This document shows, piece by piece, positions 6,886 through 12,782 of a stretch of 12,782 bases of DNA. Positions within the stretch are counted from its first letter, which is position 1, and the number at the start of each line of letters is the position of its first letter. The notes under the pieces were generated by a model that did not search any database, had not been told where the DNA came from, and saw only the letters and a program-made list of their open reading frames with translations. This DNA is from Chloroflexota bacterium (GTDB lineage: Bacteria; Chloroflexota; Limnocylindria; Limnocylindrales; CSP1-4). The translations under genes and the position numbers were made by a program. The stretch is from positions 1-12,782 of the forward strand of contig JAJYGO010000294.1 of the NCBI GenBank assembly GCA_021785115.1. Reading direction: 5' to 3'.

Positions 6886-7770
6886 CTAGAGCGGGTCGGG
6901 CGATCCTGGACCGTCGTCGGTGTCGGTCGGGTAGCCACCGGAACGACCGGTCTCGTGGGCGTCCTGGCCGCGCGCGCGGTCGCGGTCGTACGTGTCCACG
7001 TCGCCGGCTGACGTGGCGGCGTTCCCCGAGTCATCCACGCCGACGTTGCCCGAGCCCTGGACGTTGACGCGCCCACGCCGCACGGTGTCCGAGACCCGCT
7101 GCTGGTCCTGGTGGGCCGACTTCCGGATCTCGATTTCCTCGACGACGCGCGGCTCCCTGGTCACCTCGACCTGTTCGGCCCGGACCGGTACCCGGATGGT
7201 GTCGCCCTCCCGGAATGCCTCGTCCTGGTCGCTTGCCGGGCGATCGACCGCGACTCGCCGGACTTCGACGTCCTCGCGTGTCACCGGGACGTCGAACGAC
7301 TGCTCCTCCTCGTCCACGTCCTTGCTGACGCGGACCTCGCCCGCCTGCTGCGTCCGCTTCTCGGCGCGCAGCTCCTCTTCGTAGCGTGGGATCCGGCGCG
7401 TCTCGCCGGCATCGACGGCGTCGCCCGGCTCCCCGTCGCCGACCGGCTGCCGGCCGGCCGCCGTGGCGTCCCACGTTCCGTTCGTCGACGGCTCCGACGC
7501 CGCGCCGACGTAGTCGCCGTCGACATCGTCCTCGGGCGGCTGGTCCCAGCCCATCTGGCCGATCTCGCCCTTGGCGGCGTCGACGAAGACCTGGCCCTGG
7601 TCCGGACGGACATCCCTGATGGCCGACCCCGGCACGAAGTAGTGCGTCGGGAAGAGGATCCCCTTCTCGAGCGTGACGTACGAGTCGGTGACGTCGCTCA
7701 CCTTTCCGAGATGCGCTCCGTCGCGCGAGTAGATGTCCCAGCCCGGCTGGATCTGCGTGTGGTCGTTCAC
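6886..7770 (-). CDS. PRC-barrel-like/DUF2382 (YsnF-type) stress protein
   Basis: 294 residues from a GTG at 7770, chosen because GGGAGGT ends 9 nt before it. An in-frame ATG at 7788 has no ribosome binding site, and its own codons form that Shine-Dalgarno. Residues 5-70 resemble a PRC-barrel (GWDIYSRDGAHLGKVSDV, later YFVPGSAIRDV). Residues 75-125 are an acidic Gly/Asp/Glu linker. Residues 127-236 form a DUF2382 domain with its repeated strand pairs (RYEEELRAEK, VRVSKDVDEEEQSFDVPVT, VEVRRVAVD, IRVPVRAEQVEV, VVEEIEIRK). The C-terminal 55 residues are Gly/Asp/Ser-rich and disordered. There is no signal peptide. This arrangement is common in actinobacteria and cyanobacteria, where DUF2382 proteins are linked to general stress; the molecular role is not known. 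It stands alone in its transcription unit. Confidence 0.88.
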   Translation of the reverse strand: MNDHTQIQPGWDIYSRDGAHLGKVSDVTDSYVTLEKGILFPTHYFVPGSAIRDVRPDQGQVFVDAAKGEIGQMGWDQPPEDDVDGDYVGAASEPSTNGTWDATAAGRQPVGDGEPGDAVDAGETRRIPRYEEELRAEKRTQQAGEVRVSKDVDEEEQSFDVPVTREDVEVRRVAVDRPASDQDEAFREGDTIRVPVRAEQVEVTREPRVVEEIEIRKSAHQDQQRVSDTVRRGRVNVQGSGNVGVDDSGNAATSAGDVDTYDRDRARGQDAHETGRSGGYPTDTDDGPGSPDPL

Positions 7771-7927
7771 TCGATTCGGACCTCCCATGGAGTGCGTCCC
7801 GGCGACACGGTCGACTGGGACCCCTCCGCTCCGGCACGTCGGGCGCCCCATGCGCCCGCGTTGGGTGCGGCGCTCAGGTTCGCCGCGCTCCGACACGCGA
7901 ACGCACCCGGAGGCGATCACGGCTCTA

Positions 7928-7939
7928 TCACCGATGTGA
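7928..7939. promoter_or_regulatory. Operator-like palindrome TCAC-N4-GTGA
   Basis: TCACCGATGTGA sits in a locally AT-richer patch (CTCTATCACCGATGTGACAG) within a very GC-rich intergenic region. Inverted TCAC/GTGA half-sites suit a dimeric regulator binding between the two divergent genes. A chance palindrome of this size is quite possible. Confidence 0.3.
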
Positions 7940-7951
7940 CAGTGGCGAGGT

Positions 7952-7978
7952 GACGCCCGGCGCGCGCAACCGGGCGTC
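7952..7978. other. Intergenic 9-bp hairpin
   Basis: GACGCCCGG and CCGGGCGTC are perfect inverted repeats around a 9-nt loop (CGCGCGCAA). The stem extends with a T-G and a G-C pair. It is 183-209 nt upstream of the GH25-like start, too far to occlude it, and lacks a T-tract. It may be a leader structure or an extended operator. Confidence 0.45.
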
Positions 7979-8160
7979 GCGGTCTGAATCGACCGCCGCC
8001 CGAGACGGGAGCGACGTGTTCCCCGGTACGCCGGTAGTCCCATCCGGTCATGCCCGATCACCCGTCTGGGGGGACGCCCCGAGGCGGTGTCCGGTGGCAC
8101 CGTTCCGATGGGGGGCCGGCCGGACGAGCCAGGGGACGGCGCCGGCAGATCGGAGGAACG

Positions 8161-8925
8161 ATGCGGACGTCGCGACGCCTGCTCCGGGCGGGGCTCGCGG
8201 GGCTCGTGCTGCTCTCGCTGTTGACGGCGATGCCGAGCGCGGCGACCGCCACCGACACGGGGATCGGCCATGCGACGTCGTTCGCGTACCTGGGCTTCGA
8301 CGTCTCCTGGCCGAACTGCAACCAGAGCCTTCCGGGCGGACGCGACTTCGCGGTCGTGGGGGTCACCGGCGGCCGTGCCTTCACGGCGAACCCGTGCCTC
8401 GTGAGCCAGTTCGCGATCGCGAGACGAACGGGGCTCGCGGAGCTGTACATGAACATCGGGACGCCGGCGGGGGCCAGCGCGGGCATGGGCCGGACCGGCC
8501 CGGCGGGCACCTGCTCGACGACCCGGCTCTGGTGCCGCTCGTACAACTACGGGTACAACGCCGCCCGCGCGGCGTGGTCCTTCGCGGTGTCGCGGCTCGG
8601 TTCCGGCGCTTACGCCCCGCGCTGGTGGCTGGACGTCGAGCTGAACGGGAACTGGACACGCTCGACGTCGGTGAACGCGGCCGCGGTTGCCGGAGCGCTC
8701 CGGTACCTGGCCGGCCGGGTTCGTGTCGGCGTCTACAGCACCTCGTACCAGTGGCGGACGATCGCCGGGTCGTACCGGCCCCGCGTCGCGGTCTGGTATG
8801 CGACGGTGCACACGACGGCGCAGCTCGCGCTCGAGCACTGCGCGGCGTCGTGGGGCTTCACGGGCGGTCCGGTGAAGATCGTGCAGTACTCGTGGGGCTC
8901 CGTCGACGCCGACGTGCTCTGCTGA
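8161..8925 (+). CDS. Secreted GH25-like (lysozyme-fold) protein
   Basis: 254 residues from the ATG at 8161, preceded by CGGAGG 4 nt upstream; an in-frame ATG at 8050 lacks a ribosome binding site and the signal peptide would then be internal. Residues 1-30 are a clear signal peptide (basic RTSRRLLR, hydrophobic core, cleavage near SAATA). The mature part opens with GFDVSWPNC (Asp47) and contains RWWLDVEL (Asp158 and Glu160, a D-x-E pair), then VGVYSTSYQW and a closing VKIVQYSWGSVDADVLC. The leading G-x-D-V-S, internal D-x-E, GVYS and QYS strands follow the order of GH25 muramidases, so I expect an extracellular TIM-barrel that may cut peptidoglycan or another glycan. Six cysteines (53, 79, 118, 125, 227 and the last residue, 254) could give three disulfides, unusual for classic GH25. 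Activity is inference. Confidence 0.82.
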   Translation: MRTSRRLLRAGLAGLVLLSLLTAMPSAATATDTGIGHATSFAYLGFDVSWPNCNQSLPGGRDFAVVGVTGGRAFTANPCLVSQFAIARRTGLAELYMNIGTPAGASAGMGRTGPAGTCSTTRLWCRSYNYGYNAARAAWSFAVSRLGSGAYAPRWWLDVELNGNWTRSTSVNAAAVAGALRYLAGRVRVGVYSTSYQWRTIAGSYRPRVAVWYATVHTTAQLALEHCAASWGFTGGPVKIVQYSWGSVDADVLC

Positions 8926-8961
8926 CCCGGCGCCGGTGGAGGCCGGTCACCGTGTCGCGGC

Positions 8962-9420
8962 TCACACTGCCGGCGGGTCAGCGTGCGAGGTGCCGCCCGG
9001 AACCCTGCCGCCCGGCAGATTCTGCACACGCACCTCGCCCCGCGCGACGAGCCGATCCCGGGCATCGAGGATGTCCACCTGCCAGAGCTGCTGCGTTCGG
9101 CCCTGGTGGAGCGCGACCGCCTCGACACGCACGGAACCGGCGGTCATGGCCCGGAGGAAGTGCGTCGTGTTCGTGAGCCCGACCGCCTGCTCGTGGCGGT
9201 CGCGAACGGCCAGGCTCGCGCCGATGCTCGCCGCGCTCTCGACCGCCGCCGCGTAGACACCGCCATGCACGATCCCGTGCGGCGTGTGATGCTCGCTGCC
9301 GAGGTCCATGTGCCCCGACACGCGAGTCCCAGTCGCGTCGTCGATGACGAGCCCCGTCGCGCGCATGAACGCGGACACGTCGCCCACTTCGCCCAGCCCG
9401 TTTCCCGCGGCGTCTCCCAT
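8962..9420 (-). CDS. PaaI-like hotdog-fold thioesterase
   Basis: 152 residues. The hotdog signature HGIVHGGVYAAAVESAAS spans residues 48-65, with Glu61 in the place of the catalytic acid of PaaI/YdiI/EntH-type acyl-CoA thioesterases. It is followed by GLTNTTHFLRAMTAGSVRVEA and a WQVDILD strand typical of the fold. It likely hydrolyses a (possibly aromatic) acyl-CoA in the cytoplasm; no phenylacetate genes are nearby to name a substrate. The start ATG at 9420 has GAGGTAG about 7 nt upstream, inside the end of msrA. Only 6 nt separate the two genes, so they form an operon. The residues after about 136 (Gly/Pro-rich) are outside the usual domain. It ends convergently to the GH25-like gene, 36 nt away. 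Confidence 0.9.
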   Translation of the reverse strand: MGDAAGNGLGEVGDVSAFMRATGLVIDDATGTRVSGHMDLGSEHHTPHGIVHGGVYAAAVESAASIGASLAVRDRHEQAVGLTNTTHFLRAMTAGSVRVEAVALHQGRTQQLWQVDILDARDRLVARGEVRVQNLPGGRVPGGTSHADPPAV

Positions 9421-9426
9421 CGCGCG

Positions 9427-10086
9427 CTACCTCTTCGTCGAGAACAGCCCCACGGGACACGCCACGCCCGTCCCCTGCAGGCCGCAGTACCCGTCCGGGT
9501 TCTTCGCGAGGTACTGCTGGTGGTAGCCCTCGGCGAAGTAGAACTCCGGCGCCTCTCGGATCTCCGTCGTGACCTCGTCGTAGCCGGCCCGGCGCAGCTG
9601 CTCGGCGAACGCCTCGCGCGAGACCTCGGCCTCGCGGCGCTGCGCCTCCGAGTGCGCGTAGATCGCCGACCGGTACTGCGTCCCGACGTCGTTGCCCTGC
9701 CGGTTGCCCTGAGTCGGGTCGTGGTTCTCCCAGAACAGCCGGAGCAGGTCCCCATACGAGACGACCGCGGGGTCGAACACGACGCGCACCACCTCGGCGT
9801 GGCCTGTGAGCCCGGTGCAGACCTCCTCGTACGTCGGGTTCGGCGTGTAGCCGCCCGCGTACCCGACGGCGGTCACGAGCACCCCCGGCACCTGCCAGAA
9901 CAGCCGCTCGGCGCCCCAGAAGCAGCCGAGCGCGAACGTCGCGATCTCGCTGCCCTCGGGGTACGGCGGCGTCAGCCGGGCGCCGTTCACGAAGTGCGAC
10001 TCGGGGACGGCCATGGGGCGCGCGCGACCCGGGAGCGCCTCCTCGGCCGACGGCATGCGCTGCTTGCGCGGATTGACGAACAACAT
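9427..10086 (-). CDS. msrA: Peptide methionine sulfoxide reductase MsrA
   Basis: 219 residues. Catalytic Cys55 is in the hallmark GCFWG. GYAGG (75-79), [13 protein letters not shown] and [14 protein letters not shown] follow in the expected order. Cys201 and Cys210 near the end match the two resolving cysteines of the E. coli/bovine-type enzymes (9 apart). It reduces the S-form of methionine sulfoxide in proteins with thioredoxin, repairing oxidative damage in the cytoplasm. About 45 residues precede the domain, as in E. coli MsrA, with no export signal. The start ATG at 10086 has a modest AAGGCGAG upstream; the next in-frame ATG is at codon 11. It is first in a two-gene operon with the thioesterase. 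No msrB is in the window. Confidence 0.96.
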   Translation of the reverse strand: MLFVNPRKQRMPSAEEALPGRARPMAVPESHFVNGARLTPPYPEGSEIATFALGCFWGAERLFWQVPGVLVTAVGYAGGYTPNPTYEEVCTGLTGHAEVVRVVFDPAVVSYGDLLRLFWENHDPTQGNRQGNDVGTQYRSAIYAHSEAQRREAEVSREAFAEQLRRAGYDEVTTEIREAPEFYFAEGYHQQYLAKNPDGYCGLQGTGVACPVGLFSTKR

Positions 10087-10113
10087 GCGGGGAACTCGCC
10101 TTTCGCTGCGGGC

Positions 10114-10334
10114 TCAAGTGTAATCGCGGGACTCCGAAGCGGCGTCCGGGCGACCGGCGCGCCAGGCGGCGAACAGACCGCGAGGCGACCACTCGCGCTC
10201 AGCCCGCGCGCGGCCAGCGCCGCCCCCAGCGCCGCCCCCACCGACGCCGATTCGGACGCGTCGATCAGAGCCGCCTTGCAGCGACCGGTTCCGAGGTCGA
10301 GCCCGATCAACAGCGGTTGCGCACGTGCCGGCAT
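10114..10334 (-). pseudogene. Probable remnant of an FGGY-family carbohydrate kinase
   Basis: On the minus strand, the ATG at 10334 opens a frame starting MPARAQPLLIGLDLGTGRCK and continuing AALID. LIGLDLGTGRCKAALID is the phosphate-1 motif that begins FGGY kinases (xylulokinase and relatives). Right after it, residues 28-44 read ESASVGAALGAALAARG, which resembles the C-terminal adenosine-site helix of the same family (E-x-A-x-L-G-A-A-L-L-A-A). The roughly 400 residues that should lie between are missing. A change of frame then gives RGLFAAWRAG, like the family's closing GLF segment, before a TGA at 10114. The frame of the ATG itself runs on to 9987, into msrA. I infer a kinase gene reduced to its two ends by deletion and frameshift. 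The N-terminal motif is seen; the C-terminal match is weaker. Confidence 0.45.
10216..10239. repeat. 12-nt perfect tandem duplication inside the kinase remnant
   Basis: AGCGCCGCCCCC occurs twice in direct succession (10216-10227 and 10228-10239). On the minus strand it encodes GAAL-GAAL within the kinase-like stretch. Removing one copy would give a sequence closer to the usual FGGY helix, consistent with slippage after loss of function. Confidence 0.8.
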
Positions 10335-10412
10335 GCCGGTGATGATGCTCCCCGGTCCACACTCCGGGTGCACGCCGTACGCTTGACGGCGCCCCGAGCA
10401 ACAGGAGCGACG

Positions 10413-11564
10413 GTGACGAATTCGGACACCCCCACGATCCAGCGCGTGCCGCGCGCGCGCCTGGCGTGGCTCGCGCTCGCGGTGCTCCTGCTGATCTGGG
10501 TCTCGCGTGACGTGCTGCCGCCGTTCGTGATCGGTGGGGTGGTCGCCTACGCCTTCTCGCCGCTCGTGGGTGTCCTCGAGACGCGGACGCGCCTGCCGCG
10601 GTTCGTCGCGATCCTCGGGTTGTATGTCGTGGCGCTCGCGGCGATCGCGGTCGGGGTGTGGGCGGCGTCCGGGCAGCTCGTCAACGAGCTCGCCGAGCTT
10701 GCGAGCGGCGGCCCGTCGGCGGTCGCCGATCTCCTGTCGGCCGTCCTCGGCAGGAACGCGATCGTGGTCGGGACGCATCAGATCACCGTGACCGAGATCG
10801 CGAACCAGCTGAACGTCGCGGTCGCCCACGCCATCGCAAGCCCCACCGACGCACTGCACCTGGCGACGCTCGCGGCGGACACTGCGCTGCAGGCCGTGCT
10901 CGTGCTGATCGTGGCCTTCTACCTGATGCTCGACGGCGGCCGCTTCTGGCGATACGCACTCGGGTTCCTGCCGCCGGTCCAGCGCCAACGCGCCTCGGAG
11001 ATCGCGGACCGGATCCACGTCGTGCTCGCCCGGTGGATGCGCGGGCAGCTCGCGCTGATCGTGCTCGTCGGCCTGGTCCTGTACGTCGTCCTCGGGCCGA
11101 TCCTGCACCTCCCCTACGCGCTCGTCCTCGGCGCGACGAGCGGGATCCTCGAGATCATCCCGCTCGTCGGCCCCGTGGTCGCGGCCACCGTCGCCGGGAC
11201 CGTCGCGTTCTCGCGGGGCGGGTTCGAGCTCACGCTCGTCGTGCTCGCCGTGTACCTCGTCGTCCGCGAGGTCGAGGACCAGGTCGTGATGCCCGTCGTG
11301 ATCGGCCGCGCCGTGCACCTCCACCCCGTCGTGACGATCTTCGCGGTCCTCGTCGGGCTCTCCGTGTGGGGGATCCTCGGCGGACTGCTCGCGGTGCCCG
11401 TCGCCGCGGCGCTCAACGTCACGCTCGCGGAGCTGTACCCCGCGGACCTAGACCCGGACCCCCGCGATGCCTCGACGACCGCTCCCGCGCCGGCCGATGC
11501 TTCGCTTCAGGTGCACGGGGCTCCGCCTCGCTCGACGGACGTGCACGGGGCGCCCGAGGAGTAA
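10413..11564 (+). CDS. AI-2E family (PerM-like) transporter
   Basis: 383 residues from the GTG at 10413, which has AGGAG 5 nt upstream; longer in-frame starts (10317) have none and carry a basic, non-family N-terminus. It is a polytopic membrane protein with helices at about 16-35, 36-52, 64-86, 153-174, 210-232, 236-265, 270-285 and 305-335. The family landmarks are present: ARWMRGQLALIVLVG, GILEIIPLVGPV, and REVEDQVVMPVVIGRAVHLH followed by PVVTIFAVLVG. Family members were named for autoinducer-2 export, but many serve as other exporters or Na+/H+ antiporters, so the substrate is unknown. The C-terminal 40 residues are an acidic, Pro-rich tail with a small repeat (VHGAPPRSTD, VHGAPEE; GTGCACGGGGC at 11511 and 11541). 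It is 9 nt before the SppA-type gene and probably shares its transcript. Confidence 0.93.
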   Translation: MTNSDTPTIQRVPRARLAWLALAVLLLIWVSRDVLPPFVIGGVVAYAFSPLVGVLETRTRLPRFVAILGLYVVALAAIAVGVWAASGQLVNELAELASGGPSAVADLLSAVLGRNAIVVGTHQITVTEIANQLNVAVAHAIASPTDALHLATLAADTALQAVLVLIVAFYLMLDGGRFWRYALGFLPPVQRQRASEIADRIHVVLARWMRGQLALIVLVGLVLYVVLGPILHLPYALVLGATSGILEIIPLVGPVVAATVAGTVAFSRGGFELTLVVLAVYLVVREVEDQVVMPVVIGRAVHLHPVVTIFAVLVGLSVWGILGGLLAVPVAAALNVTLAELYPADLDPDPRDASTTAPAPADASLQVHGAPPRSTDVHGAPEE

Positions 11565-11573
11565 CGTCCGGCC

Positions 11574-12437
11574 ATGCCACCGAAGCGCGACCCGAACCGC
11601 CGGGCGTCCGGCATGCTCCGCGAGCGCCTCGCCCGGCTGCTGCCGGGTGTCCATGTGCCCGTGCCGCGCGGCCGCGTGGCGGTCGTCCGCCTGTTCGGGC
11701 CGATCCCGGGCGGCGGCCGGAGCTCGTCGCTGGCCGAGCTTGCGGCGCACCTGCGTGATTCGCGCCGCGTCCCGGCGGTCGTGCTCGACATCGACTCCCC
11801 CGGCGGATCGGCGTCCGCGTCCGACGACCTGTTCCTCGCCTTCGAGCGCCTGGCGCGCGCGAAGCCCCTGGTCGCCTCGATTCGCGGGACCGGCGCATCC
11901 GGCGCCTACCTCGCGGCGCTCGCGGCGCGGCGCATCGTCGCCAACCCGAACGCGATCGTCGGCTCGATCGGGGTCATCTCGGCCGGCCCGCGCGTGCCCC
12001 GTCTGCTCGATCGCGTCGGGGTCGGCGTGAGCGTCCGGAAGGCCGGTCGGCTGAAGGACATGGGCGCGCCGTGGCACGACGACTCCGACGAGGAGCAGGC
12101 GAAGGAGCAGGAGCTGGTCGACGCGATCTACGACGCGTTCGTCGCCCGGGTCGCCGCGGCCCGCCGGATGTCGCCCGAGCGGGTCCGCGAGCTGGCGACC
12201 GGCGAGGTCTGGCTCGGCACCCGCGCGCTGGAGCTCGGGCTCGTCGACGAGATCGGGGATCTCGAGCGGGCGGTCGAGATCGCGGCCGGGATGGCCCGCG
12301 TCCCGTCCCGGTCGACGCGCGTCCGGCTGCGCCAGCCGCTCCTCGGCCGCCTCGTTGACCGGTTCGCGACCCGAGCCGCGCTGGCTGCCGCCGACGAGAT
12401 CGAGGCGCGGTTCGGCGGTCGGTTCAGAGGGCTGTAG
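11574..12437 (+). CDS. sppA: SppA-type signal peptide peptidase (S49 family)
   Basis: 287 residues. The S49 core is complete: LDIDSPGGSASASDDL (71-86), nucleophile Ser109 in GTGASGAYLAALAARRI, then NPNAIVGSIGVIS, then the general-base Lys161 in RKAGRLKDMGAP. Ser and Lys are 52 residues apart, as in the B. subtilis enzyme (Ser147, Lys199). This Ser/Lys pair degrades cleaved signal peptides and other membrane peptides in related enzymes. Most SppA proteins have an N-terminal membrane anchor; here residues 1-33 are basic and amphipathic with no hydrophobic helix, so it may be soluble or bind the membrane peripherally. The neighbouring AI-2E membrane protein could help place it. The ATG at 11574 follows GAGGAG at the end of the upstream gene, somewhat far (12 nt). 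Confidence 0.92.
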   Translation: MPPKRDPNRRASGMLRERLARLLPGVHVPVPRGRVAVVRLFGPIPGGGRSSSLAELAAHLRDSRRVPAVVLDIDSPGGSASASDDLFLAFERLARAKPLVASIRGTGASGAYLAALAARRIVANPNAIVGSIGVISAGPRVPRLLDRVGVGVSVRKAGRLKDMGAPWHDDSDEEQAKEQELVDAIYDAFVARVAAARRMSPERVRELATGEVWLGTRALELGLVDEIGDLERAVEIAAGMARVPSRSTRVRLRQPLLGRLVDRFATRAALAAADEIEARFGGRFRGL

Positions 12438-12447
12438 CGGGCGCGAC

Positions 12448-12469
12448 GCGGCCGCCCGGCCGTATCTTT
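12448..12469 (+). terminator. Weak candidate terminator after the SppA gene
   Basis: CGGCC and GGCCG pair around a GCCC loop (12449-12462), 11 nt after the TAG, followed by TATCTTTC. The stem is only 5 bp but all G-C. A second hairpin, GACCGGC/GCCGGTC with a 6-nt loop, lies at 12514-12533 without a T-run. Confidence 0.4.
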
Positions 12470-12651
12470 CCGCGACCCTGTCGTCTCCCCTGCGCGCGTA
12501 ACAGCCCGCTCGCGACCGGCCCTTCCGCCGGTCCTTCGCTACCGCGTCGATACACTACGCGGACGTCCCGGCATCGCCAGCGCACCCGGTGGTGCCGGAT
12601 CCTCCAATGGCCCGCTCGGGCGTCAGCGCCTCCGAGGTCCCAGACCCGATA

Positions 12652-12782
12652 TGCCGTCCCCCTTCCGACCGGACATGCCGCGCCGAACGCGGCTGCTCGC
12701 GTTCGCGATTCCCGCGCTGCTCCTCGGCCTGTTCGTCGCGTACACGCTCGGCTCGGTCTCGGCCGCGCCCGCGCTCCCGCTC
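12652..12782 (+). CDS. N-terminus of a membrane-anchored or secreted protein (partial)
   Basis: The ATG at 12652 opens 43 codons to the right edge. After a basic start (FRPDMPRRTR) comes a hydrophobic stretch (LLAFAIPALLLGLFVAYTLG) and then SVSAAPALPL, a signal anchor or signal peptide. A GAGG lies about 13 nt upstream; an in-frame ATG at 12676 is an alternative start. There is too little to name a family. It follows the SppA gene on the same strand with a 214-nt gap that holds two hairpins, so it probably has its own promoter. Confidence 0.6.

Larger units (their letters stand above)
7771..8160. other. Divergent intergenic region with hairpin and palindrome
   Basis: About 390 nt between the DUF2382 gene (minus) and the GH25-like gene (plus). 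Its longer open frames lack the third-position bias of real genes. It holds an operator-like palindrome at 7928-7939, a 9-bp hairpin at 7952-7978 and the ribosome binding site of the gene at 8161. I see no clear promoter hexamers and no recognisable riboswitch. Confidence 0.6.

Noticed and set aside
7990..8160. Possible c-di-AMP (ydaO-type) riboswitch before the secreted hydrolase
   Set aside because: Such riboswitches often precede actinobacterial wall hydrolases, but I could not find the conserved core segments; only short GC-rich inverted repeats are present.
10117..10122. TACACT on the minus strand as a -10 box for msrA
   Set aside because: Well placed 30 nt before the start, but no -35-like hexamer lies 16-18 nt upstream. 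In this base composition I could not call it with confidence.
12551..12556. TACACT as a -10 box for the gene at 12652
   Set aside because: No matching -35 element at the right spacing. It is the most AT-rich hexamer nearby, so it remains possible but unsupported.

Overview
The window is very GC-rich, and its genes almost always use G or C at the third codon position. Together with the gene families present (a long TPM-domain protein of the mycobacterial Rv2345 type, a DUF2382 stress protein, a thioredoxin-type ArsC, a CocE-like hydrolase, a GH25-like secreted protein) this suggests Actinomycetota or a GC-rich Chloroflexota-type soil or sediment lineage. I cannot place it more precisely. I see no insertion sequence, phage module, CRISPR array, tRNA or rRNA.

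Layout. 1-2494, minus strand: a DUF6582-like small protein (2162-2494), then a large TPM-domain membrane protein (1-2029) that runs off the left edge with a Gly/Phe-rich tail. 2495-2844 is gene-free and holds an 11-bp-phased direct repeat. 2845-4351, plus strand: an unfamiliar protein with two PH-like segments, then a 26-residue membrane microprotein with a strong ribosome binding site. A strong bidirectional terminator (4407-4432) separates these from 4473-6601, minus strand, where arsC and a CocE/NonD hydrolase overlap by four bases (ATGA). 6886-7770, minus strand: a PRC-barrel/DUF2382 protein starting at GTG. 7771-8160 is a divergent intergenic region with a hairpin and an operator-like palindrome. 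8161-8925, plus strand: a secreted GH25-like protein. 8962-10086, minus strand: msrA and a PaaI-like hotdog thioesterase, 6 nt apart. 10087-10412 lies between divergent genes and contains what looks like the collapsed remains of an FGGY carbohydrate kinase. 10413-12437, plus strand: an AI-2E family transporter and an SppA-type S49 peptidase, 9 nt apart. 12652 to the right edge: the N-terminus of a membrane-anchored or secreted protein.

Functional reading. Several genes concern the envelope and stress: TPM, GH25-like, SppA, AI-2E and the microprotein act in or at the membrane, while MsrA, ArsC and DUF2382 concern oxidative, arsenate or general stress. This looks like ordinary chromosomal housekeeping and accessory content, not one dedicated system. 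The points most worth a second look are the FGGY kinase remnant, the arsC-hydrolase coupling, the 26-residue microprotein, the 11-bp-phased repeats and the SppA homologue without a membrane anchor.
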